Shown here one piece after another: positions 54,810-63,976 of a DNA stretch of 64,000 nt. The translations under genes were made by a program, and so were the position numbers. Below the pieces are notes generated by a model. It did no database searches. It was not told the origin of the DNA and saw only the letters and a list, made by a program, of their open reading frames with translations. Where the stretch lies: positions 769,058 to 833,057 of the forward strand of contig NZ_FOTC01000001.1 of NCBI RefSeq assembly GCF_900114455.1. Direction: 5' to 3'. Each line of letters begins with the position of its first letter. Positions within the stretch are counted from its first letter, which is position 1. This DNA comes from Halogranum rubrum. GTDB lineage: Archaea > Halobacteriota > Halobacteria > Halobacteriales > Haloferacaceae.

Positions 54810-55706
54810 ATGAGTCATCCGGCCGAGAGCGACCTACAGGACGCCCCGACCGAGCAGTCGAATCTCGCACCGGCGGACGCGTTCGCCCTCCTCGGCAACG
54901 ACACCCGCATCGAGATTCTGCAGGCGCTCCTCGACGCCGGCGGCGACGACACTCCCGTCGCCTTCTCGGACCTCTATGCCCGCGTCGACATCGACGACAG
55001 CGCCCACTTCAACTACCACCTCAAGAAACTCACCGACCACTTCGTCCGCAAGACCGACGACGGCTATCTCTTCCAGTACCCCGGTCGGAAAGTCGTCCGC
55101 GCCGTCTTCGCCGGGACGTTCACCGACCACGCCGAGTTAGACCCCTTCGACGCACCGGGGTCGTGTTACGACTGTGGCGGCGACCTCCAGGCGTGGTACG
55201 CCGCCGAACATCTCACCGTCGAGTGTGTCGACTGCAGTCGGACGCATCTGAGTTACTCGTTCCCGCCAGGTGGCCTCGACGACCGAACGCCCGACGAACT
55301 GCTCGACGCCTTCCACCACCACGTCCGACACCACTACTGTCTCGCCGCCGACGGCGTCTGTCCGGAGTGTATGGGGAAGATGGAGACGACACTCGCTCGC
55401 GACTGTGAACTGCCGGGACTGGAGATTCGTGTCGACCACGTCTGTCAGCGCTGTCGGACCCACCTTTACTCCGCGGTGGGCGTGAACCTGCTGGACAACG
55501 CCGACGTGTTGACCTTCCACGCCAACCGCGGCGTCGACCTGAGTACGTGTCCGTTCTGGACGTTCGACTGGTGTGTCAGCGACCGGCGGACGACGATTCT
55601 GTCCGAGGACCCGCTTCGCGTCCGTCTCGACATCCCCTGTGAGGGGGACATCCTCTCGGTGACGCTCGACGACACGCTCACCGTCCTCGACGTCGAGTCC
55701 CCCTAA
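54810..55706 (+). CDS. Winged-helix regulator with zinc-ribbon C terminus
   Basis: The 298-residue protein begins with an ArsR-type winged helix (about 20-95, LLGNDTRIEILQALLDAGG and SAHFNYHLKKLTDHFV). This is followed by two zinc-ribbon-like pairs, CYDCG/CVDC near 115-135 and CPECM/CQRC near 185-218, and a beta-rich end. It belongs to the DUF7351-type haloarchaeal regulators. A TATA-like GATTTAG lies about 29 nt upstream. It is divergent from the MFS gene and may control it. Confidence 0.85.
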   Translation: MSHPAESDLQDAPTEQSNLAPADAFALLGNDTRIEILQALLDAGGDDTPVAFSDLYARVDIDDSAHFNYHLKKLTDHFVRKTDDGYLFQYPGRKVVRAVFAGTFTDHAELDPFDAPGSCYDCGGDLQAWYAAEHLTVECVDCSRTHLSYSFPPGGLDDRTPDELLDAFHHHVRHHYCLAADGVCPECMGKMETTLARDCELPGLEIRVDHVCQRCRTHLYSAVGVNLLDNADVLTFHANRGVDLSTCPFWTFDWCVSDRRTTILSEDPLRVRLDIPCEGDILSVTLDDTLTVLDVESP

Positions 55707-55808
55707 CGGCGGAAACACCTACCTTTCTCCCCCGAGAATCCGGGAACATGAGAAGTCGGGTTACGAAGTCAAACTCCCCGCTGGTGTGCTGTCAGAGGTG
55801 GGAGTGAC

Positions 55809-56618
55809 GTGTCGGAAGACGCCAACAGCGAGTCGGGCGTACAGTCGCAGGCCCAGTCGCACGACATCCTCGACACGCAAATCGAGGAGGGGCTGAACGA
55901 ACTGAACCGCGAGTCTGCCGGGCTCTTTCTCTCGGCACTCTCCGCGGGGTTAGATATCGGATTCGGGCCGCTGCTCATCGCCGTCGTGGTGACGGTCTCG
56001 ACGGGGGAACTCTCTCCACCGACGATGGAACTGCTGATGGCGAGCGCGTACTCGTTGGGGTTCCTGTTCGTCATCCTCGGACAGACCGAACTGTTCACCG
56101 AACACACGACGCTCGCTGTTCTCCCGGTGCTCGACAAACAGGCCTCGGTCGTCGACCTCGGACGACTGTGGGGACTGGTCTACGGCGGCAACATCGTCGG
56201 CGGGACCCTCTTTGCGGTCTTCGTGATTCCCATCTCCATCTCGCTCGGTATCGCAGAACCAAGTGCGTTCGGGGAAGTTGCCACGAAACTGACAGACCAC
56301 GACGCCTTCACCCTCTTCGGCGCGGGCATCCTCGCGGGCTGGCTGATGGGACTGCTTTCGTGGCTCGTCACCGCAGCGAGCGACACCATCAGCACCGTGG
56401 CGGTCATCTTCATCGTCACAGGAGCCATCGGCTTCATGCATCTCCCGCACAGCATCGCCGGTAACGTCGAGGTACTCGGTGGCTTCCTCGCCACGAACGA
56501 AGTGACGCTGGCCGACTACGGCCGCTTCCTCGTCACTTCGACGGCCGGAAACGTCGTCGGTGGGACAGTGTTCGTCGCCCTGTTGAAGTATGGCCACGTC
56601 GTCCGAGGTGGCAGCTAA
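55809..56618 (+). CDS. Formate/nitrite transporter (FNT) family channel
   Basis: The 269-residue protein starts at GTG 55809 and has six transmembrane helices with FNT signatures: ILGQTELFTEHTTLAVLPVL near 95-115, LMGLLSWLVTAASDTISTVA near 180-200 and TSTAGNVVGGTVFVALLKYG near the C terminus. It carries a small monovalent anion, with formate, nitrite and hydrosulfide all possible. It lies 102 nt after the regulator at 54810. Confidence 0.9.
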   Translation: MSEDANSESGVQSQAQSHDILDTQIEEGLNELNRESAGLFLSALSAGLDIGFGPLLIAVVVTVSTGELSPPTMELLMASAYSLGFLFVILGQTELFTEHTTLAVLPVLDKQASVVDLGRLWGLVYGGNIVGGTLFAVFVIPISISLGIAEPSAFGEVATKLTDHDAFTLFGAGILAGWLMGLLSWLVTAASDTISTVAVIFIVTGAIGFMHLPHSIAGNVEVLGGFLATNEVTLADYGRFLVTSTAGNVVGGTVFVALLKYGHVVRGGS

Positions 56619-56630
56619 CCTCGCATCTGT

Positions 56631-58208
56631 CTACTTCTTTCGACCGTCGTAGACGACGTCGCCGTCGACGACGGTCAACGCGACGCCGATGTCAGAAATC
56701 GACTCCTCGTGGTCCCACGGTGAGCGGTCGAGTGCGACGAAGTCCGCTCGCTTTCCGACCTCGATAGTACCCAATCGCTCCTCGTCGAACCCGGCGTAGG
56801 CCGCGCCGAGCGTGTACGCCCGAAGGGCCTCGGTCACGCCGAGTTGCTGGCTCTCGTCGGGCGCGTTGACGGCGTGGTGAATCCCGAGGAGGGGGTCCAG
56901 CGGCATACAGTCGCTGCCGAACGCGAGCGGTGCTCCGGCGTCGAGGAGGGCCGGATACTGATTCGTCTCTGTCCGGCGGTCCCCGAGACGGGAGTCGTAG
57001 AGGCCGTCTTCGCCGGCCCACTTCAGGAAGTTCGGTTGGACGGACGCGACGACACCGAGTTCCCCGAAGCGCTCGATAGCCTCGTCGCTGGCGAGTTCGA
57101 CGTGTTCGACGCGGTGTCGTGATTCGCCGGGGGTGTCACAGTCTTCGTACGCGTCCAGCACGGCGTCGATGGCCTCGTCGCCGATGGCGTGGGCCGTCAC
57201 CTGAAAGCCTGCCTCGTCGGCACGTGAGACGATGTCACCCAACTCGTCGGGGTCGACGACCCACTGGCCCGTCTCGTCCTCGTCGTCGGCGTAGGGTTCC
57301 GAGAGTTTCGCCGTCCGACCGCCGAAACTACCGTCGGTGTAGGACTTGATGGCTCCCGTCTTGACGAACTCGCTCCCGTAGTTCGTCCGCTCGCCCGTCT
57401 CGACGAGGGCGTCGAGGTGGTCCGCCCAGTAGTTGATGCGGACCCGAATCGAGAGCTCTCCGGCCATGTCGAGCGTGCGGTAGACCTCTGGTGCGCGGGA
57501 CTTCCGGACCATGTCGTGGATGCCGGTAACGCCGCGTTCGTTGGCGTACTGTTGGGCCGCCCGAACCAGTTTCTCGGCTTGCTCGGCGTCCGGTTCGATG
57601 GCTTCGTACACCGGGTCGACCGCCTCCTCGACGACGACGCCGGTCGGGTCGCCGTCCTGGCGGTGGACGTCCTCGGCGGGCATCTCGTCGACGAGTCGGT
57701 CCAGTGCGACGCCGTTGAGGGAGGCGACGTGCATGTCCTCGCGGAAGGCGACGACCGGTCGAGTGTCGCTGACGCTGTCGAGGTCCTCCCGAGTGAGATA
57801 GCGTGACTCGTCCCACGTACTCTCGTCGTAGCCGAAGCCGAGCACCCACGCTTCCGCCTCCTCGGTCGCGTTACCTGTCTCGTCGCTCGTGCTGTTCGTC
57901 TCGTCGGCACGCGCCCGAAGTCGGTCGAGTGCGTCGTCGGGGCTGTCGGCCTTCGAGAGGTCGGCGTGGACGAGGTAGCGTCCCGTCGCCGTCAGATGCG
58001 TGTGAGCGTCGATGAACCCCGGCAGGAGCACTCGCCCGTCGAGGTCGACGGTTCGCGTGCCGACGCCTTCGAGGAACCGAACCTCGTACTCGGGGCCGAC
58101 GCGGACGATTCGCCCGTCGCGGACGGCGACTGCCTCGTGGGTCTCGTCGGAGTCGGTGAGCGTGTGGACCTCCGCGTTGGTGAGGAGGAGGTCTGCGGCC
58201 AGTGTCAT
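56631..58208 (-). CDS. Amidohydrolase family protein (YtcJ-like)
   Basis: The 525-residue protein has the amidohydrolase metal ligands DAHTHLT (near 69-75), SYTDGSFGGR, TAHAIGD, HRVEHVEL and GSDCMPLDP. The lid region holds WADHLDALVETG. YtcJ-like members act on cyclic or N-acyl substrates, with no specific substrate known here. ATG 58208 (MTLAADLLLTNAEVHTLT) is the real start. The frame above it belongs to the antisense of the HMG-CoA reductase gene. Confidence 0.9.
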   Translation of the reverse strand: MTLAADLLLTNAEVHTLTDSDETHEAVAVRDGRIVRVGPEYEVRFLEGVGTRTVDLDGRVLLPGFIDAHTHLTATGRYLVHADLSKADSPDDALDRLRARADETNSTSDETGNATEEAEAWVLGFGYDESTWDESRYLTREDLDSVSDTRPVVAFREDMHVASLNGVALDRLVDEMPAEDVHRQDGDPTGVVVEEAVDPVYEAIEPDAEQAEKLVRAAQQYANERGVTGIHDMVRKSRAPEVYRTLDMAGELSIRVRINYWADHLDALVETGERTNYGSEFVKTGAIKSYTDGSFGGRTAKLSEPYADDEDETGQWVVDPDELGDIVSRADEAGFQVTAHAIGDEAIDAVLDAYEDCDTPGESRHRVEHVELASDEAIERFGELGVVASVQPNFLKWAGEDGLYDSRLGDRRTETNQYPALLDAGAPLAFGSDCMPLDPLLGIHHAVNAPDESQQLGVTEALRAYTLGAAYAGFDEERLGTIEVGKRADFVALDRSPWDHEESISDIGVALTVVDGDVVYDGRKK

Positions 58209-58298
58209 ACTCTCGCAGGGTACGGGAGAGGCAAAAGCGGTTCGGGAAGGGGCCACAGAACCGACAGTCCTTAGCAAGCGCCGCGACGACGAGTCGGT

Positions 58299-59519
58299 AT
58301 GAGCGGCACGAGCGACCCAAAAGACCTCGCGGCGAAGGTCGAGAGCGGCGACCTGCGCTTTCACGAACTCGAAGAGCACGCCGACGCCGACACCGCGGCG
58401 GCGGCCAGACGCCTCCTCGTCGAAGAACAGTCCGGTGCCAGCCTCGACACCGTCGGTGACTACGGCTTCCCCGCCGAGCAGGCGGACTCGGCCATCGAGA
58501 ACATGATCGGCGCGATTCAGGTACCGTTGGGCGTCGTCGGCCCCGTCGAGGTGAACGGCGCGGCCACCTCGGGTGAGACGTACCTGCCGCTGGCGACGAC
58601 GGAGGGGGCCCTCCTCGCCAGCGTCAACCGTGGCTGTTCGGTCATCGACCGAGCGGGCGGCGCGACGGCGCGCGTCACGAAGTCCGGGATGACTCGCGCG
58701 CCGGTCTTCCGCGTCGCCGACGTCGCCGAAGCAGAGGCACTCGTCTCGTGGGTCCGCGACAACGAAGCGATGCTGAAGGAGGCGGCCGAGGAGACGACGA
58801 ACCACGGCGAACTCCTGGACGTGACGCCGTACGTCGTCGGCGACAACGTCTATCTGCGGTTCCGCTACGACACGAAAGACGCGATGGGGATGAACATGGC
58901 CACAATCGCCACCCGCGCGGCCGCCGACGTCGTCGAAGCAGAGACGGCCGCCTCGCTCGTCGCGCTCTCGGGGAACCTCTGTTCGGACAAGAAACCCGCC
59001 GCCATCAACGCCGTCGAGGGGCGCGGTCGGAGCGTCACGGCCGACGTGCTGATTCCGCGCGACGTCGTCGAGGAGCGACTCCACACGACGCCGGAGGCCA
59101 TCGCCGAAATCAACACCCGAAAGAACCTCGTCGGAAGCGCGAAAGCCGGCGGGTTGGGGTTCAACGCCCACGTCGCCAACGTCGTCGCCGCGATGTTCCT
59201 CGCGACGGGGCAGGACGCCGCACAGGTCGTCGAAGGGTCGAACGCCATCACGACGGCCGAGGTGAAGGACGGAAATCTCTACTTCTCCGTCTCACTTGCC
59301 AGCCTCGAAGTCGGCACCGTCGGCGGCGGCACGAAACTGCCGACGCAGGCCGAAGGACTCGACATCCTCGGCGTCCGCGGCGGCGGCGACCCGGCAGGTG
59401 CGAACGCCGACGCACTGGCCGAGTGCATCGCTACCGGCGCACTCGCCGGTGAACTCTCTCTGCTCGCCGCCCTCGGGTCGCGACATCTCTCCAGCGCTCA
59501 CGAGAGTCTAGGCCGGTAG
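58299..59519 (+). CDS. hmgA: HMG-CoA reductase, class I
   Basis: The 406-residue protein makes mevalonate for isoprenoid lipids, which in archaea is essential. Motifs are ENMIGAIQVPLGVVGPV near 67, DTKDAMGMNMAT near 190-201, VGGGTKLPTQ and catalytic His401 in SSAHESLGR. This is the target of mevinolin (lovastatin), used as a selection marker in haloarchaeal genetics. It is a single gene, divergent from the amidohydrolase. Confidence 0.97.
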   Translation: MSGTSDPKDLAAKVESGDLRFHELEEHADADTAAAARRLLVEEQSGASLDTVGDYGFPAEQADSAIENMIGAIQVPLGVVGPVEVNGAATSGETYLPLATTEGALLASVNRGCSVIDRAGGATARVTKSGMTRAPVFRVADVAEAEALVSWVRDNEAMLKEAAEETTNHGELLDVTPYVVGDNVYLRFRYDTKDAMGMNMATIATRAAADVVEAETAASLVALSGNLCSDKKPAAINAVEGRGRSVTADVLIPRDVVEERLHTTPEAIAEINTRKNLVGSAKAGGLGFNAHVANVVAAMFLATGQDAAQVVEGSNAITTAEVKDGNLYFSVSLASLEVGTVGGGTKLPTQAEGLDILGVRGGGDPAGANADALAECIATGALAGELSLLAALGSRHLSSAHESLGR

Positions 59520-59578
59520 AGTCGTTCCCCACGCTCACTTCAGACAACACTTTTACCCACGCCGTCGGTAGCCGAAAT

Positions 59579-59923
59579 ATGGACTTCGAAACCCTCCGTC
59601 CGTACCTCCTCTGGTACACTGGAGTGGGTGGCGTCGTCACCGCAGCGGTGTTGTACGGATTGGCGACGCTCGTCGACGTCGACGTCGGACTCGTCGCAAC
59701 CGTCCTCTTTCTCGGGTCGCTCGTCGTCGTCTCGATGCTTCTGACCGTCTCCGACCAAGGAATCGAGAGCGCGGCCCACGGCGCGGAGGTCGGGTTCGGG
59801 TCGTCGAACCCGATGGACTTTCAACCGGATTCACTTCCGGTACCGAATCGCCTCGGAGTCGTCTGCTACTTCGTCGGTTTGACCGTCGTCGGTGGGGCGA
59901 CTGTGGCGTTTCTGCTCGCCTGA
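59579..59923 (+). CDS. Small membrane protein, unknown
   Basis: The 114-residue protein has three probable transmembrane helices (about 10-30, 36-56 and 92-112) and a short polar loop. It is not recognised. ATG 59579 follows a TATA-like CTTTTAC about 25 nt upstream. No operon partner is seen. Confidence 0.65.
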   Translation: MDFETLRPYLLWYTGVGGVVTAAVLYGLATLVDVDVGLVATVLFLGSLVVVSMLLTVSDQGIESAAHGAEVGFGSSNPMDFQPDSLPVPNRLGVVCYFVGLTVVGGATVAFLLA

Positions 59924-60029
59924 GTGACGCTCTACTTCCGGCGCACACGCGTGGCTCGATTTTAATTCTCACACACTCGAACTGTAAAATGCGCTCGTCG
60001 GTGAGCACCGGCGGGCGTACCCACTCGCT

Positions 60030-60161
60030 ATGTCCTGCAACCAGCCAGATTCGCCCGACGTGACCGAATCGTCCGCGTATCAGTGGCTTCGCCTACTCAA
60101 GGTGGCACTCGGCGTGCTCGTGTCGTTGCTGACGGCACTGAAGTTGCTCGGCGTGCTCTGA
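60030..60161 (+). CDS. 43-residue single-helix membrane peptide
   Basis: The 43-residue frame has a polar N terminus of about 18 residues (MSCNQPDSPDVTESSAYQW) and one hydrophobic helix (LLKVALGVLVSLLTALKLLG). The 106 bases between the previous gene and it include a TATTTT-like, AT-richer stretch. It could be a real small membrane protein. Evidence is limited to the helix and the open frame. Confidence 0.4.
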   Translation: MSCNQPDSPDVTESSAYQWLRLLKVALGVLVSLLTALKLLGVL

Positions 60162-60186
60162 CGGCGGCGTCAGCGCACTCTGAGAG

Positions 60187-60723
60187 TCAGAGTAGCCGAT
60201 ACCGGCCGCGACTCTCGCTGGCCTCGCCACGCTGTGTCAGTTTTTTCAGGAGGTCTCGCGCCGCCTCGGCCGGAACACCGCGGTCAGTCGCGTAGTCGAG
60301 TACCTCTCTCTCCGTCGGTCGCTCCTGCTCCCGGAGGGCGTCAGTGACGACGTCGCGTCTGCTCTTCGAGCCTCGAGAAGAGACGTCGCCTGCGGCCTCG
60401 GCGTCGTCGATAGTGGCCGTGTCGAACCCCGAGCGTTCGAGATACTCTCGGTCGCCGACGCCGACATCGGCGTCCTCCAACTGGCGCTCCATCTCGGCGA
60501 CGGAGTCGACTTTCTGGAAAGCCTCGTTTGCGCCCTGTTTCCCCGCGAGGAGGGCAGCGCGGGCCTGTCGTGCCTCGGCGTGGTCGTCGGACTCGAAGAA
60601 CCGCCGGAGCTTCCGCGTCTGATGGGTCTTTCCGCATCGAGAGCAGTTCGCCGTCTGTGCCGTGTCTGCGTCCGAGAGGAGCCAGAGGTTGCTGCAGTTG
60701 TTGCATCCGACGACCGCGTACAT
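60187..60723 (-). CDS. Zinc-ribbon/winged-helix protein (DUF5817-type)
   Basis: The 178-residue protein has an N-terminal zinc ribbon CNNC...CSRC near 8-33 (VGCNNCSNLWLLSDADTAQT), a Arg/Ala-rich helical middle and a C-terminal winged-helix-like part (DVVTDALREQERPTEREVLD, LLKKLTQRGEASESRGRYRL). The combination is typical of DUF5817 haloarchaeal proteins, from memory. A nucleic-acid-binding role is likely. Confidence 0.75.
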   Translation of the reverse strand: MYAVVGCNNCSNLWLLSDADTAQTANCSRCGKTHQTRKLRRFFESDDHAEARQARAALLAGKQGANEAFQKVDSVAEMERQLEDADVGVGDREYLERSGFDTATIDDAEAAGDVSSRGSKSRRDVVTDALREQERPTEREVLDYATDRGVPAEAARDLLKKLTQRGEASESRGRYRLL

Positions 60724-60841
60724 ACCTCACTGTTCGTCGTCCGTGCCTTTGAACCTCCGGCCCACGCCGTCGAACCCGTCGGTTTCTCGGCAACAACTGT
60801 CTTGAGGCTGATAGCCGAACCGATGGACGAGGAATATAGTT

Positions 60842-61621
60842 GTGAGTCTGATACAGACCGGTCGGTCGGTCGTCGACGTGGTTCGAAAACGAGACGTGAC
60901 GCTCATGGCCGCAGGGGTAGCACACTATGCGCTCGCTTCTCTCCTGCCGATTCTCGTCCTCTCCGTGGCGCTGGCGACGTACTTCGGCGGCGAAGCACTC
61001 GTCGACACGATTATCCAGCGGTTGGGGGACGTCCTCTCAGAGAGCGGACAGACGGTACTCCGGCGGGCACTGTCGGGGAGCACCGGTCGCGTCGGGGCGA
61101 GTGTGATCAGTCTGCTCTTGACGCTCTGGAGCGGACTCAAGGTCTTTCGAGGCCTCTCGGTCGCCTTCTCGGAGGTGTACGGTGAACACACGTCGCCCTC
61201 GCTGCTCGAACAGGTCCGCGACGGACTGCTCGTCATGGCGCTCGTCGTCGTCGCCTTCGCACTCATGGTCGCCGTCGGCGTCGTTATTACCTACGTCGAC
61301 CTCCCGTTCGGCTATCCGCGACTCGCGGGTGCACTCGTCTTGCTCGTGACGCTCGTGGTCGTCTTCATCCCCTTCTACTACGTCCTGCCACCGGTGTCGG
61401 TGGACGTCAGAGAGATACTCCCCGGGACGGTGTTCGCCGCCGTCGGAATGATTCTCCTGCAGGTAACGTTCCTAGTCTACACGCAGGGAGCGAGCAAGTA
61501 CGCGGCGTACGGTTTTCTCGGCGCTATCCTTCTCTTCGTGACGTGGCTCTACTTCGGGTCGATACTCATGCTCGTCGGCGGAGTCATCAACGCGGTGCTC
61601 AACCGCCGAACTGTCGTGTGA
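60842..61621 (+). CDS. YihY/BrkB-family membrane protein 2
   Basis: The 259-residue protein starts at GTG 60842 (VSLIQTGRSVVDVVRKRDVT). It has six transmembrane helices and the YihY pattern LMAAGVAHYALASLLPILVL and VTWLYFGSILMLVGGVINAV. It is a shorter paralog of the 43608-44681 gene, without the soluble C-terminal domain. It precedes the convergent Tat-exported protein by 15 nt. Confidence 0.85.
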   Translation: MSLIQTGRSVVDVVRKRDVTLMAAGVAHYALASLLPILVLSVALATYFGGEALVDTIIQRLGDVLSESGQTVLRRALSGSTGRVGASVISLLLTLWSGLKVFRGLSVAFSEVYGEHTSPSLLEQVRDGLLVMALVVVAFALMVAVGVVITYVDLPFGYPRLAGALVLLVTLVVVFIPFYYVLPPVSVDVREILPGTVFAAVGMILLQVTFLVYTQGASKYAAYGFLGAILLFVTWLYFGSILMLVGGVINAVLNRRTVV

Positions 61622-61636
61622 GTGGTTGGGAGGCGA

Positions 61637-62263
61637 CTAGCCGTCGAGTTCGGCGGCCGTCGTCTCCTCACCGTCGAGGACCAGGACGATGTCGTCTTCG
61701 CTGCCCTCGGTTATCTCGAAGTTGTTCATTCGCCCGCTGTAGTGGTAGGTGTCGTCCAGCGTCGACACCTGTCCTTCGACCGAGTGGAGGCGAACGGTGT
61801 CGGTGTCTTCGAGGTCCGAGGCCCAGACCGACCCGCTGACCGCGAACTCGAAGCGCGTCACTGGCCCCGTCCCGCGAACTTCGAGGACGTGCGTCTCCTC
61901 TTCGGTGACGGCTACCTCTTCGCCGTCGAGGGTGACACGGATGTCGTCGGCGCTCCCCATCGTGACGGTGAACGAGTCGAGTTCACCCGTGAAGGTGTAG
62001 ACGTCGTCCTGCGTCGAGACCTGTCCCTCGACGGCGTAGCCGTAGATGGTGTCGGTCGACTCGAGGTCGGACCCCCAAACCTCGCTACTCGCTTCGAACT
62101 CGAAGCGCGTCACCGGACCGGTTCCTTCGACGACGAGTTCACGCTCGTCTCCATCACTGGCCGCACTGACGGCACCCGTAGTTCCTCCCACTACAGTGGC
62201 AGCAGAGAGTCCTTTCAACAGTGCTCGCCGCGAGACATATCGTGAAGACGATGATTCTTCCAT
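61637..62263 (-). CDS. Tat-exported protein with two tandem repeats
   Basis: The 208-residue protein begins with a twin-arginine signal (SRRALLKGLSAATVVGG near 11-27) and is exported folded. Residues 42-117 and 126-201 are two copies of the same beta-rich module, sharing GTGPVTRFEF, SEVWGSDLE/SGSVWASDLE, VEGQVST and DDI..VLDGEE. The mature protein is acidic. Its function is unknown. It has no C-terminal anchor, so it is secreted or periplasm-like. Confidence 0.8.
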   Translation of the reverse strand: MEESSSSRYVSRRALLKGLSAATVVGGTTGAVSAASDGDERELVVEGTGPVTRFEFEASSEVWGSDLESTDTIYGYAVEGQVSTQDDVYTFTGELDSFTVTMGSADDIRVTLDGEEVAVTEEETHVLEVRGTGPVTRFEFAVSGSVWASDLEDTDTVRLHSVEGQVSTLDDTYHYSGRMNNFEITEGSEDDIVLVLDGEETTAAELDG

Positions 62264-62506
62264 ACTTGGATGTAACGGGGGATGGTGTTTATTATGAAGA
62301 AGATAAGTAGGGAGAGACAGTCACTTTCTTATCTATAACTGATTGGATTTGTCTAAACAACGTTATCGATACAGTATAACAGAACCATGGTTTTCAGGCG
62401 GCTCAGAACCGTGAAAAATATGTTCTGCATTCCCATAACTACCTACTAAGGTATGATTTTTGTCTATACGCTTATGTGTCAGAAACTCATTTGAAAGAAC
62501 AGCGCG
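62264..62506. other. AT-rich upstream region of the PRTase-HAD gene
   Basis: This 243-bp stretch is clearly richer in A and T than its neighbours, with runs such as TTATCTATAACTGATTGG and CGTTATCGATACAGTATAAC. It probably holds the promoters of the two divergent genes at 62263 and 62507. No reading frame here is convincing. The composition suggests recently acquired DNA. Confidence 0.5.
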
Positions 62507-63526
62507 ATGAGATACCGAAGTCAGGTCGAACTGAACGAAGGGTGCAAGCGTTTGGCCAGAGAGGTGTGTAACACGTACGACCTCGTCGTGGGTATTCCTC
62601 GAAGTGGTATCCAACCGGCCAGTCTCCTCTCACTGTATCTCGACCTCCCCCTCTCGGACGTCGAGGGGTTAACGGAACGACGCATAATGCAGACTGGAAA
62701 ACGCTACGACGGTAACGTCGACTTCGAAGAGATTCGACGCGTGCTCGTCGTCGACGACAGTGTCAACTCGGGTCGCCAGATGCGAGAGACCAAAGCCCGC
62801 ATCGAGGAGATGAACCTCGCTGACATCAATGTCGACTACGCGGCCGTCTTCGTCACTCCGACTGGAGTGAAGTTCGTCGACTACTGGTGGGAAGTCGTCG
62901 ACATGCCACGGGTCTTCGAGTGGAACATCCTTCATCACCCGAAACTTCGAAACTTCTGTGTCGACATCGACGGCGTCCTCTGCCGGGACCCATTTCCGGA
63001 AGAGAACGACGATGGCGCGAGATATCGGACGTTCCTGGAAACCGTCGACCCGGAGTACGTGCCGACGAAGCGAATCGGCTGGTTGGTGACGTGCCGCTTG
63101 GAGAAGTACCGCGAAGAGACCGAAGCGTGGCTTCAGAAACACGGTATCGAGTACGACCATCTGGTGATGATGGACCTCCCCGACAAGGAGACGCGCCACG
63201 AGTTGAGTAACCGAAGCGAGTACAAAGCGGCCGTGTACGAGGACACCGGCGCAGAGTTGTTCATCGAGAGTTCGGCGAAGCAGGCGACGGAGATTGCACG
63301 TCTGACCGGCCAACTCGTCTACTGCATCGAGACGAACGGGATGGTCGACGCCACCACCGAGTACACCAAAGTGCCTACCGAGACATACTACTCCGTCGGG
63401 CAACGAATCGCCCACTATCTCGGACGGTTTTCGCGAAACCCGGTCGGGTTCGCTCACCTCGCGATTCAGTATCTCACGACGACGGTACGGAGCAGATTCG
63501 CGCTGTTCGCCGACGAACTCGATTGA
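62507..63526 (+). CDS. Phosphoribosyltransferase-HAD fusion protein
   Basis: The 339-residue protein joins a type I phosphoribosyltransferase (about 1-140) to a HAD-like domain (about 150-250). The PRPP motif is VLVVDDSVNSGRQ at 79-91 and the PPi loop is GIPRSGIQPASLL at 29-41. HAD motif I is FCVDIDGVLCRDP at 150-162. The C-terminal 80 residues are helical. Such fusions occur near surface-glycan genes, where they may supply nucleotide sugars, but no glycan genes are in this window. It is not a canonical orotate PRTase. Confidence 0.8.
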   Translation: MRYRSQVELNEGCKRLAREVCNTYDLVVGIPRSGIQPASLLSLYLDLPLSDVEGLTERRIMQTGKRYDGNVDFEEIRRVLVVDDSVNSGRQMRETKARIEEMNLADINVDYAAVFVTPTGVKFVDYWWEVVDMPRVFEWNILHHPKLRNFCVDIDGVLCRDPFPEENDDGARYRTFLETVDPEYVPTKRIGWLVTCRLEKYREETEAWLQKHGIEYDHLVMMDLPDKETRHELSNRSEYKAAVYEDTGAELFIESSAKQATEIARLTGQLVYCIETNGMVDATTEYTKVPTETYYSVGQRIAHYLGRFSRNPVGFAHLAIQYLTTTVRSRFALFADELD

Positions 63527-63631
63527 GTCGATTGAGTCGACTGAGCCGATTAGTTCGACAGATTTGGCTGCGTTGACCGATCCCCCTGGCCGGGGGATAC
63601 GTTGATTACGTAGAGTAGGGAACTTCGTCAC

Positions 63632-63976
63632 ATGGAGAGAGTTCCACTCGACGCAGTCGAATCGACAGAGGCAGTGCCCGGCGTCCATCTCGCACAGCTT
63701 GCTGCCGGTGAACAGATGAGCGTCCAGCACTTCCACATCGAGGCTGGCGAAGACGTCCCAGTCCACAGCCACCACCACGAGCAGACGGGCTACATCGTCG
63801 AAGGTGAACTGACGTTCCTCGTCGGCGACGACGGCGAGGAAGTCGTCGTCGGACCCGGTGACTCCTACGCTATCGCCGCCGACGAAGTCCACGGTGCGGA
63901 GAATCGCGGCGACGTCGACGTGAAGGGTGTCGACATCTTCAGTCCGCCACGAACGAATCCTGACTGGCAGGAGTAA
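63632..63976 (+). CDS. Cupin-domain protein
   Basis: The 114-residue single cupin has motif 1 PVHSHHHEQTGYIVEGEL (His45, His47, His49 and Glu50 region) and motif 2 PGDSYAIAADEVHGAEN (His87), which bind a metal. The activity is unknown. A TATA-like TGATTACG is about 25 nt upstream of ATG 63632. The remaining 24 bases of the window hold nothing. Confidence 0.87.
   Translation: MERVPLDAVESTEAVPGVHLAQLAAGEQMSVQHFHIEAGEDVPVHSHHHEQTGYIVEGELTFLVGDDGEEVVVGPGDSYAIAADEVHGAENRGDVDVKGVDIFSPPRTNPDWQE

Noticed and set aside
62669-63892. 407-codon minus-strand frame over the PRTase-HAD and cupin genes
   Set aside because: It spans two genes on the other strand with good motifs and shows no motif of its own.
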